Shown here: in pieces, positions 23,594 through 27,519 of the stretch
Layout: the number at the start of each line of letters is the position of its first letter
How positions within the stretch are numbered: position 1 is the first letter of the stretch
Source of the DNA: an uncultured Collinsella sp.
GTDB taxonomy: Bacteria > Actinomycetota > Coriobacteriia > Coriobacteriales > Coriobacteriaceae
Assembly (NCBI GenBank): GCA_902491055.1
Contig: CABUGI010000016.1
Span: 1-27,519, forward strand
Length of the DNA: 27,519 bases
Reading direction: 5' to 3'
Notes under the pieces: model-generated
What the model was told of the DNA's origin: nothing
Seen by the model: only the letters and a program-made list of their open reading frames with translations
The model's database searches: none
Position numbers and translations under genes: made by a program

Positions 23594-23690
23594 GGGAACG
23601 GATGGGCTCCGGTGGGCTCCGCGGTCCTCAAAACCGTTGCGAGGCGTGCAAAACGTCTTGGATGTGTTCGATTCACATACGTTCCCGCCA
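23594..23690 (+). tRNA. selC: tRNA-Sec (anticodon TCA)
   Basis: The 97-nt gene has all the marks of a bacterial selenocysteine tRNA. The acceptor stem is GGGAACG (23594-23600) with CGTTCCC (23680-23686), a discriminator G and encoded CCA. The long 6-bp D stem is 23604-23609 with 23614-23619 around the 4-nt loop CGGT. The anticodon arm is 23621-23637, with TCA at 23628-23630. The variable arm is long, with eight pairs (23640-23647 with 23653-23660). The T arm is ATGTG/CACAT around TTCGATT. The eighth acceptor pair is G-A (23601 and 23679), not a Watson-Crick pair. It lies between selB and mobA, and reads the UGA in fdhF. Confidence 0.95.
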
Positions 23691-23698
23691 CACGCTAC

Positions 23699-23755
23699 CA
23701 GCGCTTTTGTGCTCGCGGTCTTGCTGCGTGCCGCAAAGGCGCTGTTTTGTTTTTG
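23699..23755 (+). terminator. Intrinsic terminator after tRNA-Sec
   Basis: An 11-bp stem with one G-T pair (23699-23709 with 23734-23744) is followed by TTTTGTTTTTG. It starts 9 nt after the tRNA CCA end and would separate selC from mobA. Confidence 0.7.
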
Positions 23756-23844
23756 CACGAGTTTTTCGTAGCGCCGCTATTTCGGCGGCGGTAGTTAGCA
23801 TCGTGCACCGGGTTTCGAGCATGCCGATGGAGGTGTTTTGCCGT

Positions 23845-24477
23845 ATGACTACCGTAAGACGTACCGATCTTTCTTGTGTCGTCCAGGCGGGCGGGCTGTC
23901 CTCGCGCATGGGCTGCGATAAGGCGCGCATGGCGTTTTGCGGCGAGCCGCTCATCGAGCGCGTACTGGGCCGGTTGGCGCCAGTTGCCGGTGAGTTGGTC
24001 GTGACGACGTCGCGTCCCAGCGAGCTTGCCTACCTCGAGGAGCGCAAGTTTGGCGGCCTGGTGCCGCGAATAGTGCCGGACCTTGAGGGGTCGGCGGGCG
24101 CCATGCGCGGCATCGCGAGCTCGCTGGCTGCGGCTCGGCTTCCTCATGCGGCTATCGTCGCCTGTGATATGCCGTTTGTCTCGCCGGAACTCATCGGCGC
24201 GCTTGCCGATCGTGTTGAGGCCGAGGCGCTCGACGTGTGCGTACCGCGCGAGGAGCGGGGGATTGAGCCGCTTTGCGCCGTCTGGCGCCGTGACGCGTGT
24301 GCGCCGGTTGCCCATGAGCTGCTCTCCTGCGACCGCCAGCGCATTCGCTGCCTGATCAGTCGCGTTCAGGCTGGTTATATGGATGAGCCGCAGATCGTTA
24401 AGGTAGCGGGCTCGACGCTCTGCTTCGAAAACGTCAATACGCCCGAGGAGTTTGCGGCGGCCGAGTTGCTCGCCTAG
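23845..24477 (+). CDS. mobA: Molybdenum cofactor guanylyltransferase
   Basis: MobA (210 aa) adds GMP to molybdopterin to make MGD, the cofactor form used by FdhF and the orphan oxidoreductase in this window. The nucleotide-binding loop reads 'QAGGLSSRMGCDK' (residues 14-26); the Gly-Gly and the Asp-Lys favour GTP-using MobA over CTP-using MocA. 'CDMPFVSPELI' contains the metal-binding Asp, and 'NVNTPEEF' is the usual C-terminal motif. Start: ATG at 23845, 10 nt after GGAGGT. The reading frame is open back to 23572, but that stretch runs through the tRNA-Sec gene and its terminator, so a longer product is not real. The next gene follows within 15 nt. Confidence 0.88.
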   Translation: MTTVRRTDLSCVVQAGGLSSRMGCDKARMAFCGEPLIERVLGRLAPVAGELVVTTSRPSELAYLEERKFGGLVPRIVPDLEGSAGAMRGIASSLAAARLPHAAIVACDMPFVSPELIGALADRVEAEALDVCVPREERGIEPLCAVWRRDACAPVAHELLSCDRQRIRCLISRVQAGYMDEPQIVKVAGSTLCFENVNTPEEFAAAELLA

Positions 24478-24491
24478 ATCTGCACACATCA

Positions 24492-24902
24492 ATGACGGGA
24501 GATGCCGTGTCACATGATATTTGCCCCGATACCGGGGAACCTTGCACTTGCGATGGGTCCGAGCCTTGCACCTGCGGCTGCGGTGGCTGTGGACATACTG
24601 CGGAAGAGGAAGCGGCCGCCGCGGCGTATCGTGAGGCACACCGCGAAGGCCCGTCCGGTGATGCCCTCGACCACGAGCGCAAGATTATCGTTTCGTTCGA
24701 CAGCACCTTCGATGTGATGGAATGCGAGCAGCTGTGTGTTGCCGCCGGCGTGCCCGGGCGCATTATGCCTTTGCCCGGCTCCATTACCGCAGGTTGCGGC
24801 TTGTGCTGGGCCATGCCGTTCTCGGGCGATGCGCTCGCCGCCTTCCGCGCCGCCACCGAGGGCCGCATAACCCCTGCCGACTACCATCAGCTCGTCCTCT
24901 AA
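24492..24902 (+). CDS. DUF3343 (putative Se/S carrier-like) protein with Cys-rich N-terminus
   Basis: A 136-aa protein in two parts. Residues 1-35 hold eight cysteines, with the repeated word 'EPCTC' followed by 'GCGGCGH', suited to binding metal or selenium/sulfur. Residues about 64-136 match DUF3343: 'IIVSFDSTFDVMECEQLCVAAGVPGRIMPLP' type pattern, then 'SITAGCGLCWAM', where the Cys of 'CGL' is the family's conserved one and a second Cys follows. DUF3343 genes are known to accompany selenium use and selenium-dependent molybdenum hydroxylases, but the biochemical role is not settled. It sits 15 nt after mobA and near selABC, which fits. The ATG at 24492 has a poor ribosome site; a GTG at 24507 behind GGGAG is an alternative. 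Confidence 0.75.
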   Translation: MTGDAVSHDICPDTGEPCTCDGSEPCTCGCGGCGHTAEEEAAAAAYREAHREGPSGDALDHERKIIVSFDSTFDVMECEQLCVAAGVPGRIMPLPGSITAGCGLCWAMPFSGDALAAFRAATEGRITPADYHQLVL

Positions 24903-24910
24903 CCACCAAC

Positions 24911-24939
24911 ACCACCACAAAGGTGCCCAATGTGGTGGT
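24911..24939 (+). terminator. Hairpin after the DUF3343 gene, possible weak terminator
   Basis: ACCACCACA (24911-24919) pairs with TGTGGTGGT (24931-24939) around 11 nt, 8 nt after the stop codon. Only three T follow in a mixed stretch, so termination is uncertain. Confidence 0.4.
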
Positions 24940-25057
24940 TTGGAACACCTGGACGAAACAGCTTCGAAACACGCGATTTGTTCGTCAGGTGCTCAAAAAC
25001 GCTTCTACCTGCATCGTAATCAAAACGAAACATCTGCTCGTCGGCTTATGCGAAACT

Positions 25058-25087
25058 TTGCCGCAACAGTGCGATATTATCCATACT
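25058..25087 (+). promoter_or_regulatory. Candidate promoter of gdhA
   Basis: TTGCCG (25058-25063), 18 nt, CATACT (25082-25087), about 66 nt upstream of the gdhA start in a locally AT-rich stretch. The preceding 100 bp contain three copies of CGAAAC that might be regulator contacts. By-eye match only. Confidence 0.35.
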
Positions 25088-25153
25088 CGATAAAGCTCGC
25101 GGCGCATGGGGTGCCGCGACCGACACTTTTCGTTTCCCATCATTGGAGGAAGC

Positions 25154-26509
25154 ATGAGCTACACGCAGAAAGTTCTCGACGAGCTCAAGGCCCGCTATCC
25201 CGAGCAGCCTGAGTTCATCCAGGCCGCTACCGAGATCCTCGGCACCATCCAGCCGGCGCTCGACGCCCATCCCGAGTACGAGGAGGCCGCCCTGCTTGAG
25301 CGCCTCGTCGAGCCCGAGCGCATCGTTATGTTCCGTGTCCCCTGGGTCGACGACCAGGGCAAGGTCCAGGTCAACCGCGGCTACCGCGTCGAGTTCAACT
25401 CTGCCATTGGACCCTACAAGGGCGGCCTGCGCTTTAACCCGACGGTCACCCTGGGCATGCTCAAGTTCCTGGGCCTGGAGCAGATCCTCAAGAACAGCCT
25501 GACCACCCTTCCCATGGGCGGCGGCAAGGGCGGTTCCGACTTTGACCCCAAGGGCAAGTCCAACAACGAGATCATGCACTTCTGCCAGTCCTTCATGACC
25601 GAGCTCTATCGCCACATTGGCCCCAACACCGACGTTCCCGCCGGCGACCTGGGCGTTGGCGGCCGCGAGGTTGCCTACCTGTTCGGTCAGTACAAGCGCC
25701 TGACCAACGAGTGGACCGGCGTCCTCACCGGCAAGGGCCTCTCCTTTGGCGGCTCGCTCGCCCGTACCGAGGCCACCGGCTACGGTCTGGCCTACTTTGT
25801 GGACGAGTACCTCAAGAGCCGCGGCGACTCCTTCGAGGGCAAGAACGTCGTCGTGCACGGCTCCGGCAACGTCGCTATCTACGCCGTCCAGAAGGTCTCC
25901 CAGCTTGGCGGCAAGGTGCTGGCCTGCTCCGATACTCACGGCTGGGTCGAGGATCCCGACGGCATCGACTACACTGTGCTCGAGCACGTCTACAACAAGA
26001 AGCGCTCCGGCCACGACAAGGGCGTTACGCTCGCTATGTACGTTGACGAGAAGCCCAACGCCGTGTGGCACGAGGGCGACGGCCGTGGCGTTTGGCAGCT
26101 GCCCTGCGACATCGCGCTGCCCTGCGCTCGCGAGAACACGCTGCTGCTCGAGGACGCCCAGGCGCTCGTCGCCAACGGCTGCAAGGTGGTCGGCGAGGGC
26201 GCGAACATGCCCACGACCATCGAGGCCACGACTTACTTCCAGGAGAACGGCGTCGCCTTTATGCCCGGTAAGGCTGCCAACGCCGGCGGCGTGCTCGTGT
26301 CCGGCCTGGAGATGAGCCAGAACGCCGAGCATCTGTCCTGGACCTTCGAGGAGGTCGACGGCAAGCTCGAGCAGCTCATGCGTGGCATGTTCCACAACGT
26401 GGACGACACCGCCAAGGAGTACGGCCAGGAGGGCAACTTCGTCATGGGCGCCAACATCGCCGGCTTCCTGAAGGTCGCTGACGCCATGCTCGCCCAGGGC
26501 GTCTGCTAA
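25154..26509 (+). CDS. gdhA: NADP-type glutamate dehydrogenase
   Basis: GdhA (451 aa) makes glutamate from 2-oxoglutarate and ammonium, in the cytoplasm, as a hexamer. The catalytic Lys125 lies in 'PMGGGKGGSDFDPKGKS', the family signature, with 'VPAGDLGVGGREVAYLFGQYKRL' after it. The nucleotide-binding motif is 'VVVHGSGNVAIYAVQK'. The length is close to the E. coli GdhA. Start: ATG at 25154 after GGAGGA; a longer frame from 25106 adds residues with no sense. Its own terminator follows. It shows a higher share of C-ending codons than its neighbours, as usual for a highly expressed gene. It appears to be a single-gene unit unrelated to the hydrogenase block. Confidence 0.95.
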   Translation: MSYTQKVLDELKARYPEQPEFIQAATEILGTIQPALDAHPEYEEAALLERLVEPERIVMFRVPWVDDQGKVQVNRGYRVEFNSAIGPYKGGLRFNPTVTLGMLKFLGLEQILKNSLTTLPMGGGKGGSDFDPKGKSNNEIMHFCQSFMTELYRHIGPNTDVPAGDLGVGGREVAYLFGQYKRLTNEWTGVLTGKGLSFGGSLARTEATGYGLAYFVDEYLKSRGDSFEGKNVVVHGSGNVAIYAVQKVSQLGGKVLACSDTHGWVEDPDGIDYTVLEHVYNKKRSGHDKGVTLAMYVDEKPNAVWHEGDGRGVWQLPCDIALPCARENTLLLEDAQALVANGCKVVGEGANMPTTIEATTYFQENGVAFMPGKAANAGGVLVSGLEMSQNAEHLSWTFEEVDGKLEQLMRGMFHNVDDTAKEYGQEGNFVMGANIAGFLKVADAMLAQGVC

Positions 26510-26534
26510 ACCCTGCCTGACATAGCATGTAATG

Positions 26535-26565
26535 AGGCTCCCAGCTATCCGGCTGGGAGCCTTTT
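26535..26565 (+). terminator. Intrinsic terminator after gdhA
   Basis: AGGCTCCCAGC (26535-26545) pairs perfectly with GCTGGGAGCCT (26552-26562) around a 6-nt loop, followed by TTT. It lies 25 nt after the gdhA stop. Confidence 0.9.
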
Positions 26566-26583
26566 CTATCCCGGAGGACTCCT

Positions 26584-26658
26584 CATAACTTGCGGTGATA
26601 TACGGACTGTTAAGCGTCCCAGAACGGCTAATCAGTCCGTATATCACCGCAAGTTATG
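26584..26658. repeat. Long inverted repeat, copy 2 of a palindromic intergenic repeat
   Basis: Perfect 26-nt arms (26584-26609 and 26633-26658) enclose 23 nt. The core TGCGGTGATATACGGACTG differs from copy 1 at 1082 by a single base, while the enclosed spacers are unrelated. This suggests conservation of the arms and not of the loop. It lies just after the gdhA terminator. Confidence 0.9.
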
Positions 26659-26749
26659 GATGGGTGGGTGGATTTTGTCCTAAAACGGTGTGCGGCCCCT
26701 CGTTTGGTACACTTAAAAGTACTGGACAAGTGAAGAGATGGGGGAGAAC

Positions 26750-27519
26750 GTGCTCAAGTTCGGTACCTACGTCCGTGTTGGAAACGCGGCCGAAGCCTAT
26801 GAGCTCTTACAGAAGAACCGCAACAACAAGATTGTGGGAGGCGGCATCTGGATGCGCCTGGGTTCGCGTCGCGTGGCGACGGCGATTGACCTTTCGGCCT
26901 GCGGACTCGATCAGATCGAGGAGACCGAGACCGAGTTTCGCATCGGTGCCATGTGCACCCTGCGCCAGCTCGAGCGCCATGCCGAGCTCAACGCACTTGT
27001 CAACCATGTCTTTGAGTTCGCCGTCCACGATATCGTGGGCGTGCAGCTGCGTAACACCGCCACGGTGGGCGGCAGCATCTATGGTCGCTTTGGCTTCTCT
27101 GACGTGCTCTCGGCGTTCCTGGCGCTCGATTCGTATGTTGAGCTGACGGGCGCCGGCCGCGTGCCGCTCGCCGAGTTCGTCGACATGGGCTACGTGCGCG
27201 ACGTTATTGAGCATGTCGTGGTCGTCAAGCACGATTACCGTGCGAGCTACGAGGCCGTGCGCAAGGCCGCGACGGACTTCCCCTCACTGAACGTCACCGC
27301 CGCCTGGTGGGACAACAGCTGGCATGTCACCGTGGGTGCCCGCCCGCTGCGCGCGACCCTGCTGCAGGGCGAGGTATGTGGCCTTACCGCCGAGCAGCCT
27401 TCCGAGGACGAGCTGCGCGCCCTGGCCGCATCCGTGCGTGCCCTGAGCTACGGCACCAACCTGTGGGGCTCGGCCGACTACCGCCGCCGCATCTCTGCCC
27501 CGCTTGCCGTGCAGGCCGT
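26750..27519 (+). CDS. FAD-binding subunit of a molybdenum hydroxylase (xanthine dehydrogenase type), partial
   Basis: The frame is open to the right edge (256 codons present), so the gene is cut by the window. It matches the FAD-binding subunit of xanthine dehydrogenase/CO dehydrogenase-type enzymes (XdhB, YgfM, CoxM). The first FAD loop reads 'KIVGGGIWMRLG', where 'AGGTDL' is usual. The second, 'LRNTATVGGSIYGRFGFSDV', is typical and is followed by 'LSAFLALDSYVEL'. These subunits pass electrons from the Mo/Fe-S partners to NAD. I chose GTG at 26750 after GGGGGAG; ATG at 26738 in frame is an alternative. The partner subunits would be expected to the right, outside the window. With DUF3343 nearby, a selenium-dependent molybdenum hydroxylase is possible. 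Confidence 0.75.
   Translation, partial: MLKFGTYVRVGNAAEAYELLQKNRNNKIVGGGIWMRLGSRRVATAIDLSACGLDQIEETETEFRIGAMCTLRQLERHAELNALVNHVFEFAVHDIVGVQLRNTATVGGSIYGRFGFSDVLSAFLALDSYVELTGAGRVPLAEFVDMGYVRDVIEHVVVVKHDYRASYEAVRKAATDFPSLNVTAAWWDNSWHVTVGARPLRATLLQGEVCGLTAEQPSEDELRALAASVRALSYGTNLWGSADYRRRISAPLAVQA

Noticed and set aside
23572..23844. N-terminal extension of MobA by 91 residues
   Set aside because: The stretch is the tRNA-Sec gene and its terminator; MobA proteins begin near the nucleotide-binding loop, as they do from the ATG at 23845.
26595..27146. Reading frame of 183 codons overlapping the repeat and the FAD subunit
   Set aside because: It begins inside the palindromic repeat and overlaps, in another frame, a clear FAD-binding subunit sequence; composition is Ser/Arg-rich, as in shadow frames.
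1..27519. CRISPR arrays, insertion sequences, phage genes, rRNA
   Set aside because: No regularly spaced direct repeats, transposase-like or phage-like proteins, or rRNA stretches were seen on reading through the window.

Overview
The window is high-GC, tightly packed bacterial DNA that looks like a gut coriobacterium, most likely Collinsella or a close relative. I infer this from gene content and codon style: strong preference for G/C at third positions, Actinobacteria-like protein composition, an anaerobic hydrogen/formate metabolism, and a selenocysteine system. No ribosomal or other taxonomic marker gene is present, so the genus is an inference.

Layout. (1) 1-1984 is an accessory edge: an AbiEi-like protein, a long palindromic repeat, and a convergent toxin-antitoxin-like pair (RelB/DinJ-type antitoxin plus PIN-domain protein). 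(2) 1985-2412 is an AT-rich control region with a perfect 11-bp-arm palindrome and a structured leader. (3) 2413-17821 is one long plus-strand block encoding a formate hydrogenlyase: a HydN-like ferredoxin, the selenocysteine formate dehydrogenase FdhF (in-frame UGA at 3424-3426), the full hyfABCDEFGHIJ set of a membrane-bound group 4 [NiFe]-hydrogenase with three antiporter-like subunits, the HycI maturation protease and a FocA-type formate channel. It ends in a strong terminator. (4) 17944-24902 supplies cofactors: an orphan molybdopterin oxidoreductase, selA, selB, the tRNA-Sec gene selC (23594-23690), mobA and a DUF3343 protein with a cysteine-rich head. (5) 25154-26509 is gdhA with its own terminator, followed by a second copy of the palindromic repeat and the start of an FAD subunit of a molybdenum hydroxylase that runs off the right edge.

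How it fits together. FocA moves formate across the membrane. FdhF (Mo-bis-MGD, Sec, one 4Fe-4S) oxidises it. Electrons pass through the HyfA/HydN ferredoxins and HyfH/HyfI to the NiFe site in HyfG, which makes H2. HyfB, HyfD and HyfF, with HyfC and HyfE, could couple this to ion translocation. SelA, SelB and tRNA-Sec allow UGA decoding in FdhF, using a hairpin with a GGUCU loop placed 18 nt after the UGA. MobA finishes the molybdenum cofactor. selD, the hyp genes, moa/moe genes and an fhlA-type regulator are not in the window and must lie elsewhere.

I did not find a wholly unknown system. The most noteworthy points are the complete Hyf-type formate hydrogenlyase with a co-located Sec decoding module in a probable actinobacterium, the unannotated-looking regulatory structures upstream of it, the palindromic repeat family near both ends, and several proteins with altered key residues (PIN protein, SelB G4 motif).
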